Source: Fomes fomentarius (taxonomy: Eukaryota > Basidiomycota > Agaricomycetes > Polyporales > Polyporaceae). From it: a stretch of DNA of 64,000 nt. A model generated the notes under the pieces. That model did not search any database, was not told the DNA's origin, and saw only the letters and a program-made list of their open reading frames with translations. The position numbers and the translations under genes were made by a program. Shown piece by piece: positions 11,055-22,400 of the stretch. How positions within the stretch are numbered: the first letter of the stretch is position 1; each line of letters begins with the position of its first letter. The stretch spans positions 2,666,001 to 2,730,000 of the forward strand of contig JABYQN010000002.1 of NCBI GenBank assembly GCA_022606135.1. The letters are read 5' to 3'.

Positions 11055-12947
11055 TCAAGGCACGGCAAATCTAGCATCGAGAAGGCGGAGTGCATCACGA
11101 ACACCGTCCGCCATCACCTCTCGAACGCGCTGACGACCGCATTTGACCAGTACCTCCTGGGGAACTAGCTGTGGAGGCGACGACGTCCGCGTCCGTTGCC
11201 GTTCGTGATACTGCGCGTGCGGGTCTGTGAGGATGATGGATTGGTTATCGAGCTGCTGAATGAATGCAGGGAGCCCCAGTCCGGGAGACAAGCCCCGTTC
11301 TGGGGTAATGGTACCGGGAGCAGGGGATATCTCGACCGTCGGGCCGGTGCACTTGGAGCGGCGCGCGACGACCTCGGCGAGAAGGGATAGGTCGGTGAAT
11401 GCGGCGTTGGGATGAGACTTGATCTGTCGCCAGGCCGCGTCGCAGGGGATTGTCTCCGTGGTGGTCAGCGGCTCCGACATGAGCAACGAGGAGGTGATGG
11501 GCGGCGCTGTAGATGTCGACGACGAGCCAGCAGCACCCGCGGACGCGCCAGGGTCACTATTGACTCGCCCACATAGACCGGGGTTCCCACAACAGCCGCT
11601 CCCTCCCGCAGACGAGCAGGTACCCCCACCGTTCTCGGAGCGGCAAGGACAGTCCTTGCAAGGAGAGGTGCAAGCAACTGTCTTGCTGATTGCAGCGCAA
11701 AAGGCCTTGCCGAAGGCATCGTCTGCACACGCCGGACAGTTCGAGGGGTCACCGGTGCACGAGGGCACCTCCGGTTTCGGAGGCTCAGGAGTGGGGATGG
11801 TGATAGGGAAGATGGGCTGCAGTGAAGGGTTGTGGGTACGGCGCCGCAGCGGTATGGGTGGCTGGTAGGCTGGTAGGTTGTCTAGAATGGAAGAAGCATG
11901 AGCCGAAGCGACAGCGGGCGACGAGGCAACGGTGTTCAGGTCATTCGTCTCGACCTTCAACGTTGAAGCAGAGTTGACGGTGTGCATCCGCTCTGTGATC
12001 TGTTGAAGGGCTAGCTCCCGACAAACACATGGAGTGTTGTCGCTGCAGAAGCCGCAGTCGAAGGTGTCTAAAGAACCACCGGGTTCAAATAGACTCGCCT
12101 TCCCTGATGTAGCCAAATCAAAGATCCCGTTAAGGCCGAAGTTCTGAGGAAATATAGGTGCGTCGCGAGAGGCCGACGAAACAGGTACCGGGGAAAAGCT
12201 GGGAGGTACATCTGAATCCGCCGAAGACATAGCGGAAGGAGAGGATGCGTAGTGAGTGTGCGAGAACGATGACTGGGAGAGGTTGGGAAAGGGATCCACA
12301 GAAGCTCGGGAACGCTTCTTTGCAGGAGACATGGTGGGGTCGTATGGTGGCTGTGGAGAGAACTCGTCTCGAGGACGCTTGATGGAGGTGCGCTCGGCTT
12401 CATACTGAGCGACCTTCTCCTTGAGGAGAGCATTCTCCTTGCGCAACTTGTCGTTCTCCTCCTTGAGACGCTTGGCGATATTTTGGAGAGCGACGTTACG
12501 CTCGATCTCGCCTTGCTCGTACTGCTGCACACGAGCCTGTAGCTCGGCTAGCTGCGACTGTTTGCGCTCCCGGAACGCGCGTTGAGCAGCTCTAGTACCA
12601 TGGGTCAATGCGCAAATTATACTTCGGGGAGAGGGATACACACCTGTTCTGAACGCGTCGACCTTTTGCATCGGTCTGTCCACCAATGGTCGGGTAAGGT
12701 CGTGTTTAGCGCCAGTGTGATTTCGGCCTACGCACCTCCGCACCGTCCTCGACTGGAGGAGGGGGGTCTTTCTTGGGCTTTCGTCCTGGCTTTGGCTTCG
12801 CGGGAATGACCCACTCCTTCGAGGCTACCATGGATAGATGTGAGAACAGAGGGAGACATACAGTGTGAATAGATCCGGCATACCGGTTGCCCATAGAGTT
12901 GTGGACGATGAGGAGGAAAGCTCGGAGGGAGTCGCTGCAGCACTCAT
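11055..12947 (-). CDS. hapX: HapX-type bZIP iron regulator
   Basis: Transcription factor that joins the CCAAT-binding complex and, in other fungi, represses iron-consuming pathways or activates vacuolar iron storage. Four exons: 12947-12884, 12824-12736, 12675-12644 and 12591-11055, giving 573 residues. The CBC-binding segment KEWVIPAKPKPGRKPKKD is at residues 24-41. The bZIP basic region (AKGRRVQNRAAQRAFRERK) spans about 54-72, followed by a coiled coil to ~135. Four cysteine-rich patches follow: CGFCSDNTPCVC, then CTGDPSNCPACADDAFGKAF plus C, then CTSPCKDCPC, then a GCCGNPGLCG patch. These match the iron-sensing CRRs known in HapX. A conserved C-terminal block WRQIKSHPNAAFTDLSLLAE and VVARRSKCTGP follows. 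The start lies in a small first exon (MSAAATPSELSSS) spliced into ASKEWVIP. An alternative in-frame start MVASKEW would need the intron retained. Family regulation is by iron; this is not visible here. Confidence 0.93.
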
Positions 12948-15900
12948 GACGGAGAGGGATGTATGCGACGCGTAGTGGTCGGTGAGAGAGGAGTCGAGGA
13001 CGCTGGGAACGACGGCGGGAGAGGAGATTTGAGAGCAGGCTCACAGGGAGGCCGGGGAGATCTCAGGACGTGGGTTAACTGATTAGATAGCCCAGAGTCA
13101 TCTCACCTTTTTATCGCCCCAGATCATCCTGGGCGCTCCCACCCGGGGAACGCCGGACCCTGATGTCCAACGCTCAACTTGAAGTTGTCGGACGAGCAGC
13201 GGACAAGGATCTCTACGGCCCCCCACAGCCAGTGTTCTCTTTTTCTCAACGTCTCTTCCATCCTATCCTACCTACAATGCGCTATAAGTCCGCATTCTCC
13301 CGCGCAGGAATGGCTTGGCGGCGTCGCAGAAGTACCCATTCGCGTGCACGTGCCGCCTTGAATCGCTTACTCTCGCTTCATGCAGTCCAACTCGAGGCTG
13401 TCCCCAACACATTCGGTCCCCACGTATCTCCAGCTGTCATGTTCCGCCAGCAATTCGGAATTCGTGCCTTCCAGCTCTGTCCACGCCGCCTGCGCGTTGC
13501 TCCGACTTCTCGTGGAAAGTTTGCCCAGGTTCGCAAGGTTCAAACTGCGTCTCCAGACAGCAATTCCGAATTCCTCCTGTGCTTCCGCATGCTGCCCTCT
13601 CCATCTGTGATTCGCCCAGACAGTTCTTTGATACAGTACGACATCACATTCCACTTATCGACGTCCCGAGCTCATGGAACTCATTATTCCAGCGCAATCT
13701 GCTGTCTCGCTGGACGCTTGACCTCATCTGCTCTTATCTATATCCGCGGTGTTGGCTGATCTATTGGCAACCACTCCTTACGACACCGTGTCCAAAGCCG
13801 CTATCGCTCTCCTCGAACTCCAAGGAGGACTCGTGTGGATTTGCAGCTCCATAGTATTCACAGACATGTTGCGATTTACAAGCTCGAGGCACAGATACCC
13901 ATCGCAGGCGAGGATCGTCCCGAACAAACCACCAATTGGAACACGTCCCGAGTCCGTGACAACCGGTCTGCACCCTGCGCTTGACCATAATTCTCGTCAC
14001 TGATTCTTCGATGTCAACGTGGATGTTGATTCAAGATCACGGAGTTCCGAGAGACTATCTCGTGAAAACTCCCCGAGCCGCCGGTCATCGTAACGCTGCG
14101 GAGAATGTAGCATCGGGGTAGTGCAGCCCACCACTTTACCGTAGAAGATCATGCGGCAAAAATGCCTCTTCAACACGTCGCATTGTCTGGCCCTGTCGTC
14201 GTGGACCCTTGCAGGAATGACCGCAACAGCGCGCATGATGTCAACAAACTCCTATGTCGATACGCGGTGTCTTGCGGTGTCACCGTCACTGTCACTCTAC
14301 AGCAAGGTTCGGCGGTGGCTTCACTAGACCGCCGACATAGTTGTGGCCTCCACTGCTCACACAGCACCCTTCCTATCCCACACCACTTTGGCAATGTACG
14401 TATCGCCCTGGCCGGTCGAGTTTAGCAAGCGACCACCTTCTTTTGATACTCCGAGTGCCGTATGTTCCATTTCGCTTCCCTACATGCAGATGATCAGGTA
14501 CTGCGTTATCTCTCCACGACAGGTCAGAGCCCCCCTCATGTATCTAGAGTATCGTACGTTTTAAACCTAGGCGAGTGACTTCTCTTGCAGACGCATATGG
14601 GGCTCAGGCGTTCTCTTAGGCCGGCGTGTGGCCCTTTGCGCGATGTCAACTTTATGAACCATCCTTTGTGGTGTCCGTGAGTCTACGATCCCCACTTTCT
14701 TTTCCAAGCGTTGAGCACATATCTGTTATCCCGGTACTTTTATGAGGGCCCCACCAAACCTAGAGAGCATGGAACTCGTGAATGGCTTCTATACTCACAC
14801 CCAATGACTGTCATCCACTCCTACGATGCCTTATGTGCACAGAACGGTTGTTACGTGAGTTCTTGTAGTCGAACTCACAAGGGTGTATCAGAGCCGTGAC
14901 CTTCCGATCGTCCACTGAGTGTTCTAAACTATGGTGGACCGTTCGAGCAGTCTTCTCTATTTCACCCCTCCCAGCGGCCTGCAGGATCCGAGCCTATCGT
15001 TATCGAGCATATGCGGTCCCGGAGACCCACATGCGCGAATCCTCAGCTTCGAAGCAAGCCGTCCCGGAAATTACCCGAATAGGTCAAAGAACTGGTTGTT
15101 TGCAATGAGAAAGAAGCCGTGGTCATGTTGTCGACAATGCGTCATCACGGTTCTCATGCTGCTGCCTTCACACGGCGGCCTCTACCACCAACAACGACCA
15201 TCGTATCTTTGCCAACGCTGGATGAAAACCACGGATCATACGAGGGTGCTTGAGAGAACCCTCATCTGCGCTATCAGAGGTCGAGAAGGTGAGGTTGGGG
15301 GCTTGAGCTAAGAGACATAATTTCTGCTGATCTAATCATCCCCTAATTCCATATACTGCCAGTGCGACGTTGACAAGTCTGATGATCGTGGAGGAACGAT
15401 GCCAGCGGCTGCCAAATCCACCCTGAGTTCACTAAATTGTTAAGGCACGGTAAGTCGCATGTTCATTCACTCTGCCGACAAGCTCATCATCATGTTGTCA
15501 ATTGGAGGGGCGCACATCGGTGAAGCGATTGTGGGATGCATGTAGGTCCGCACTGACCGTGCCGCGGTGGAGTTTGACAGCTAATATAGACATTAAGTCG
15601 ATGTATGGGATTGTCGGTGGACATAGAGTGGGATCTCGCTGAAGCGTGGGTGTAGGTGCTGGTAATAGCTTGACTGGCATTTGCATTCCAGATGAGGCTC
15701 ATCATGTTCACACTTGAATGTCAGTCCTTCCGAGCTCATCTCGTCCGGATCCGCTTCTCTAGGCTTCTCTCCGTCCCTGTTCCTAGTAGCATCCCGCGGG
15801 CCGATATGACCCGCATATGTACTTGCTCGGAATCGGGTGATGCATGATACCCATGTGGATCAGTGCTGTCTAGTATCGGCTCCAGACCTTCTCCGGACCC

Positions 15901-16534
15901 AGAAGAGCTGAGCGCAGCGAAGCTCACACTGCGTGCATGACCAGGAAATCCGCCCCGTGAAAGACATGGGATCTTTTTGGGTGGGCGCAACTTTCTTTCC
16001 CTCAAGCGCTTGAAGTACAAAGGCGGGGATAAAGGATGCAAGGAAAGTTAAGACCGCCCCGAGATATCTCATGGCTTTCACAACGGGATTCCTTGAGCAG
16101 TGCACGCAGTGTCAGTGAACGAGTGGAGGTCGTCTTGCATCAACCTTCCGTTTCGGGGCACACTCACTTACCGAATTGACTTACCTCGAAAGCACCTCGA
16201 GCTCGACGCTCGCGGACTCGCAATGCTCGCGTTTGTGTGGGTCTCGGCAAGCATTTCCGTGGCGGCTGGCGGTGTGAATTGCCTAGCATGGAAGAGAAGC
16301 TATTCACACACTCCCACAACAATCAAACATGTCGACTTGCATGCTTCCCGCCCCTCGCTATAGACGACCATCACACACGTGCGCTGGACCAGTGGGCTAC
16401 TGGCGTCGGCTGTCCCGAAGAAGAGCTGATATCCTCGTAGAGTTTGATGTCGGAGCATCCGTGTACAGCAGGATATAGGTCAATTGCAAGTCCCGCGCTG
16501 TCGTCGAGCCTCTTGTCTCCTTACACCCATCATC
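12948..16534. other. 3.6-kb gap: hapX promoter, then sequence with no identified gene
   Basis: The first ~200 bp should be the hapX promoter. From about 13160 to 15350 there are many medium open frames on both strands with a protein-like feel in short stretches (for example VLADLLATTPYDTVSKAAIA at about 13751). I could not chain them into a gene with consistent splice sites and recognise no family. This may be a decayed or lineage-specific gene. At 15860-16072 (-) a 70-codon frame starts with a hydrophobic segment (MRYLGAVLTFLASFIPAF). It could be a small membrane protein or chance. The last few hundred bases are the Git1-like gene's promoter. Confidence 0.4.
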
Positions 16535-19110
16535 ATGGCGGAAGTCTCTCCAGAGCTGACCAAGGGAATCGACACGACAGTTGGAGTCGTCCCCTTTGAG
16601 GGTGGCCAGGTCAAGGAGGAGCGCGAGGACGTAGCTCCAACGAAGATCCAGAATTCGAGGGCAGCACTGAGCGCGTACATGACAATCGCGGCCGCAGCCT
16701 TCGGGTTGATATCAGATGGGTGTAGGTGTACACTCCGTGTATTCGTTTTCGGCCTTGTCTGATTCTGCCCCAGACCAGAACAATCTCATGACGATGTCCA
16801 ATGTCAGCTGGATCGCGCTCGGTACATAACCGCAGTCTCTCATTCGGAATTCTCCCTGTCTAGGTTGTCTTCAAGAAACTTTATCCCAAGGAATACACCG
16901 CCGATGTCTCGACCCGTGTGTCCAACGCCTTACTCGTCGGTAAGTGCCAAACCGTTGATGGTTTGTTCGTGTGAACGTGTGACGATAACTTCCGATGTCT
17001 CTCCCAGGCGCTGTGCTTGGCCAAGTCTCGGTCGGACTTCTCTGTGACAGGGTTGGGCGCAAGGCGGCGCTGGTTGCAACAACACTCCTCATAGTCATCG
17101 GCGTGACACTGGGCACCGCCGCCCACGGTGCACATGGTAGCGTGCAGGGTCTATTTTGGTTCTTGACCGTTGCCAGAGGAATTACTGGTGTGGTCAGTAC
17201 ATGACGTCGGTTTTTGCTGTATGTGCCTAGGCATTCCGTTGATCCTCGGCATTCCTTAGGGTGTTGGTGGGGAATATCCTGCTTCGTCCACTAGCGCCAG
17301 CGAGGCCGCTAATGAGAAAATGCTGAAACAACGCGGTCCAGGTCTGTTTGTCGGAAAGCTCGTATAGTCCCTGCTCGCTCACGTGTTGTGTATATGCAGT
17401 GTTCATCATGGTCACGAACTTCGTGCTTAGTGTACGTATTTACAGCCGGTGTCTAGACGGATGCTGCTTTGTCATGGTCCGTTCGCTGACGGACCGCCTA
17501 CTAGTTCGGTGGGCCCTTGGCTGTGTCCGTTTTCCTCATAGTACTCTCAGCGGCTGGGGAGAATCACTTGCCGACGGTTTGGCGTGTGTGCTTCGGGATT
17601 GGGGTCGTACTTCCTTTGACGGTGTTCTACTTCCGCATGCGGATGCTCACGACCCAACTGTAAGTGTTCTCATGGCTGACACCCCTTGCCGAGACTGACC
17701 GCCTCGGTCCGGGAAGCTTTCGACAGAGTGCCATCAAGAGTGAGTCTAGTGTCCTCGCGATTTACTGCATATTCACGCAGTGTACAGAACATGTACCATA
17801 CTGGCTAGTGCTTAAGCGTTACTGGAAATCCCTGATCGGTACATGTGGAGCTTGGTGGGTCCTTTTAGTTTTATCAACAAGCCTTGGCAATGTCACTGAG
17901 TGAGAGATTACAGGTTCCTTTACGATTTCGTGAGGAAATACCTATGCTGTTCTTCGCTTCCGATTCTCACCTTCACATCGTATGATAGGTGACTTTCCCC
18001 AATGGTGTCTTCTCTGGAACCATCATTTCCAGCGTCATCAAGGACGGAGACATCAAACAGACGGCTGAGTGGCAACTGTTGTTGGGTGCCATTGCCCTGC
18101 CCGGTGAGTACGGTTCACCAGCGACCCTTGACGTCAACTCACAGCGCGCAGGTGTCTTCGTTGGTGCACTCTTGTGTAACAACCTGGGCCGACGGAAAAC
18201 TGTACGTGTTGTACTCACTTTTCCTGGCCCATCCGCATTCCGAATTCGTGTTCTAGATGATTCTTGGGTTCAGCGGTTACCTCGTCTTCGGTTCGTTCCT
18301 ACTTTCGGCGACACTCGCAGTCGTTCAGTAGAATGCCGATCTGATCCCTGTCTTAACTCTGTCTGGTCTAGGTTTGATTATCGGCTGCGCGTACGACAAG
18401 ATCACCAGGATCATCCCGCTTTTCGTCATCTTGTCCGTTATGCTTCCCCCGCCCTCGCTCTAGATATTTTCTAACCGGCTATTTTAGCTACGGGCTCATG
18501 CAGTCCTTCGGTAACTTGGTAACTGGCGGCCAAGCCTCTAGACCTTATGCCATATGCTCATCTCAACATCGCAGGGCCCCGGTGACATGCTAGGTCTTGT
18601 GAGCGCCGAGTGAGTCCCCAAACGCCGGTTGTATTCGGAATTCTGTTCTAATTCCGGTGCTCGCAGGTCGTTCGCGACTCCTGTCCGGTCAGTTATGCGC
18701 ACTAGGTCCATTGACACGTAGTCGCTAAAGATATAATTCAGGGGAACATGCTACGGGCTATCGGCAGCTATTGGGAAAACCGGCGCCGCAGTTGGGACGC
18801 AGGCCTTCACCCCAATCCAGACGAACCTCGGCAAGAAGTGAGTTGACACTTGCGCCGACGTTGAGGATATGCCTAATATGCCGTTCTTGTCAGGTGGACG
18901 TTCATCATTGCTGCCATCTGCGGTGTGACCGGCATCTTGGTCACTTATTTCTTTGTGCCGGACATGACCGGGGTTGACCTTGCAGATGAGGACGATAAGT
19001 TCCTCAAGTATCTCGCAGACAACGGTTGGCAGGGTAATGTTGGCGACGATGAGGACGATGTCGTGGACGACGATACATTCAGTGGTTCGGTCGATGAGAA
19101 GAAGGTTTGA
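16535..19110 (+). CDS. Git1-like MFS permease (glycerophosphoinositol/phosphate family)
   Basis: Plasma-membrane major facilitator of the phosphate/Git1 group, 12 predicted helices, likely importing glycerophosphodiesters or phosphate with protons; the exact substrate is inferred only from family. The start MAEVSPELTKGIDTTVG is at 16535. Exons are short and separated by about ten introns. Spliced segments include YMTIAAAAFGLISDGYQNNL, VFKKLYPKEYTADVSTRVSN, the MFS motif GQVSVGLLCDRVGRKAAL, GVGVGGEYPASSTSASEAAN, HVPYWLVLKRYWKSLIGTCG, FVGALLCNNLGRRKT and FATPVRGTCYGLSAAIGKTG. The tail after YFFVPDMTGVDL is acidic and ends SGSVDEKKV. The sugar-porter-like RGITGVGVGGEYP segment and the Git1-like N terminus fit this subgroup better than ordinary high-affinity phosphate carriers. 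Because exon borders are many, small annotation errors are likely; no stop or frameshift is forced. Confidence 0.86.
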
Positions 19111-19426
19111 ATTTTCGGCCCGGGACCCCGCATATTCAGCCCCACTGGTGCTTCAAATCGTCGAATAGCTTTGCCATTTACGAGTGTATGAGTGATGTAG
19201 GATTGATCATGTCGGCCTTTGTGTACTTATCTAGTCAAGAAAGATTTCACTCGTACCTTCCAAGTAGCTGACTGGGCTGAAACCCTCGTTTACGAAGATC
19301 CAGTGAGAGCCTGGTATTTAGACGCGGATGGTGCTTTAGCGCGGAGGAAAAAGTCGCGGCAGCGCTGGAGCTCCGCGTTTCGCGTCACTGTGTGTTGAAC
19401 ACTAGGCTTACATCTCTGCGCTGCTC

Positions 19427-22265
19427 ATGTCAGTGCCACTCCTACGTCAGGCTCGACTCGCGCAAACGCTTTCAGCAGCTCGCCGTTCTGTCTCGCAATG
19501 TCGCCGCTACGCTGCTGCCGCCGTGCAGCCACGTCATGAACCAAAACAACTGGAGTCTGTACCAGTCGCCGGACCAAGTCGAACGGACGCGCCTGCTGCA
19601 CTTCATGCACAAGTGTCGGAACAGGATGCCAAACCACAAGACATGTACTCGCGCGTCCAGAGCTACCTTGCCTCCGTAAACGCGTCCGGAATCGAGCCTA
19701 CGTTGGATGACCTTGAGCAGTGCAAGCCCGTGGAACGCCCCCCACTCCAGTCGCCCAAGTACGTCAAAGCGTACAACGAGCTCGTCAGCTCCCTGTGTCG
19801 CTCCTTCACGAAAGAGCAGCTGCGAAAGTTTTTGCTGGAGGCGTTGGGTACGAACAGGCATTGTGCGACGAACCGGAGGAAGGCGGACTATGCAGAGTCT
19901 ATCCTCGAACAGCTTTGGAAGTGGCCTACGCTCAGCGAGCTTGAGAGAGCGAAGCGGGACAAGACTGAGGTTGTGACAAAGAGTGAGTGCAGCTCGTCTG
20001 TGTTGGTGATTGTTTTCTGATAGAGGGCACCAAAGTGCTCCCCGTGAACGCGAGTCAATTGTTCTTGATCCTGGGTAGAGGTGCGTGCATGTTATCACTC
20101 ATTCAATCCAGCCCCATTCATATATCCCCTTAGATGGTACGGAGCTCCTGCGTATGTCACAAGACTATGACGTACACATGTCCCTGCGTTTGAAGCCGAT
20201 GGCTCTAAGAGTGGAAGGAACGCGGGGCGCAGTGAGGGAAGTCACAGAACACATCTTAGCAATGCGGCAGGTGCGTCGCACTTCTTTATGTTTGTGCTTT
20301 TGCTCATATGACTGTGCCTTTAGACGTTTGTGGAAGAAATATTCGAGCTTCCTATCACTACGTCCATCCCTGAAGACATGGTACAACGGATCTCTCGTCT
20401 AGCCCAGGCTTACCTCGAGAACGTCCCGTCAACACCCGGTAAGGTAAGTATCTGGCAGATGGCACATATGTTATGTCTCCTCATATTGTCCTTAGATTCG
20501 AATTTGTGCAAAGGACGCACAGGGCCTGGATGCTGCCAAGCGGCTTGCAAGCAGGTCCATTCACGAAGTCAGTGGGAACAGTTTATTCAGGCGGCGGCGG
20601 CTAACTAAGATGTTACAGATCGAAGAGAGCATGCACACGCCATTACTGACCCATCTGCCAGCGGGCACTGCGGCTCATCAGTCGCGGCCTCTGGTGCTGT
20701 ATCCGCATGCATACGCTTTCTATCCATACTTATCTCCGCGACCGTTGCCTGTCATCATGAACACGAGCGGTGCATTTCGTCTTCGCCGTGTCGGTGAATG
20801 GCTCAAATCTGGATATCAAGAAGATGTCGATAGCACAGGTGGGCTAGCCGCCGAGAAGGGTCACATATTGACGGAGTCGGAGTATGCATACATCCGGAAA
20901 ACTGTGTAAACATTAGCTAACGGCGCTGCGACACAGATCCTCCGTCATGCTGAGGGATATTCTGTCGCAAGCCCTACCAGAATCCATACAAACGCCTCGG
21001 CTAGCCGTACAAGCCTCGTGAGGTTCCATGTTTATGCGCGCTTAACCGCCGCTAACCTTTAACCACTTAGCCTTGGCCATATGTTGCTCACACGGGTGTC
21101 GAAGGACCAACGGACGACACTTGTACCGCCACTTACAGGGGACCATCCTTTCGGCAAGATACGCAAGTGGATTTCGAGCAATCCCGTCAAGATGTCATTT
21201 GTGCCAGAGTAAGCGCATACCATCAATTGCGTGCTCAATCCAACGTATGACGTGCCCTTCTAGCCTACCACTTCCCCTCCTCAACACTGCACCTACACAA
21301 CAGACGGTCATCCATCGGCTAGTCTATCATTCATTATTCTCATCGTCAGAACCTAGCAGCCGCGATCCTCCGGTTTCGATCCATCTGCAAAAGGTTATCT
21401 CATTAGAAGCTACTCTGGATGACCCCCGGAATGCCAAGAGAGAAGTAATTGACTCCGCACAAGAGGAACAACCTCTTGAAAGCGCTGACGAGGAAGCACC
21501 GCAAATCAAACCGGTCGCACCCTCAGTCCTAGTGGTGTCCGGGACCCGGTATGCTGCTGGTGTTCAAGGGTCCTTGAATCTCATGATGCCCGATCGGTAC
21601 GATTGCGTTTCCCTCGCCAATCTGGGACAGTAGCTCATGGAACGTTTCCAATTGGATTACAGGCCTATGGATTTGCAATTCACGGTGTCCAGCACCGCCG
21701 ATCTTCCGCTATCCTCGCAGCCGGCCGAGCTCTCAGAGTACGCACGACGGCTCCACGCGTTGTACGTATGATCACATTGTCTCTGGCGCCTCTGTCCAAT
21801 AATACCCGTATGTTCGCATGCTAACTGGCTTCCTGTTTGTTGTAGCTTGAGCGGCGAGGAGAGTCAACCGGAGCAGCCAACACCTCCATTCATCGTCAAC
21901 CATGAGGGGGAGAAATACCTACTACACTCAAATGTGAGTGTCAGACAGAGTGTTGAGAAGGTTGCAAGTGCTGGTCGCGCATCTCTTCGTGAGGAAGAGT
22001 CGGACGACTTAACACGTGCACTTTGCGAGAGTGCGCTGGATTTGGAGAGCAATCAGAAATCCATGCATTGTCAGGTGTGTAATCCCCTGCGTTACTGGCG
22101 GTATAGACTTTGAGTTGACCTGTTATTCGTCAGGTGACTTGTGAGGACGCCTCTGATGAGGCGTCGTGGAAACGTTTCCTCACAGATTGCGACAGATTGT
22201 CACTTCTGTCACACAAGTCTAACACCGCCTCCTCCTTCTTAGAGAGCAGCAGCACGATGATATAG
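19427..22265 (+). CDS. SLS1: Sls1-like mitochondrial inner-membrane protein
   Basis: Homologue of yeast Sls1, an inner-membrane-associated protein that couples mitochondrial transcription to translation (Mtf2/Nam1 pathway). The first exon starts MSVPLLRQARLAQTLSAARR, an Arg-rich presequence. It carries the diagnostic block KYVKAYNELVSSLCRSFTKE, LEALGTNRHCATNRRKADYA and ILEQLWKWPTLSELERAKRD. KH-like segments follow across introns: TFVEEIFELPITTSIPEDMV and GKIRICAKDAQGLDAAKRLA. Next come LLTRVSKDQRTTLVPPLTGD, FGKIRKWISSNPVKMSFVP and a C-terminal exon VTCEDASDEASWKRFLTDCD, with TAG at 22263-22265. Length is in the usual range for fungal Sls1 (~650-700 residues). The ends of SLS1 (+) and SPB1 (-) are only 135 bp apart. 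Exon joins in the middle (20.9-21.2 kb) are the weakest part. Confidence 0.84.
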
Positions 22266-22400
22266 AGCATGCATATGTCTAGCAATGGTAGTATAGTAGT
22301 GATAGGATGCACTAATACAAGGATTACACGGATGAATGCGTAGCGAAGGGTGCATGATGAAGATGAGCATGATTGAGAATAGAACCCAGCGACTTGGTGC

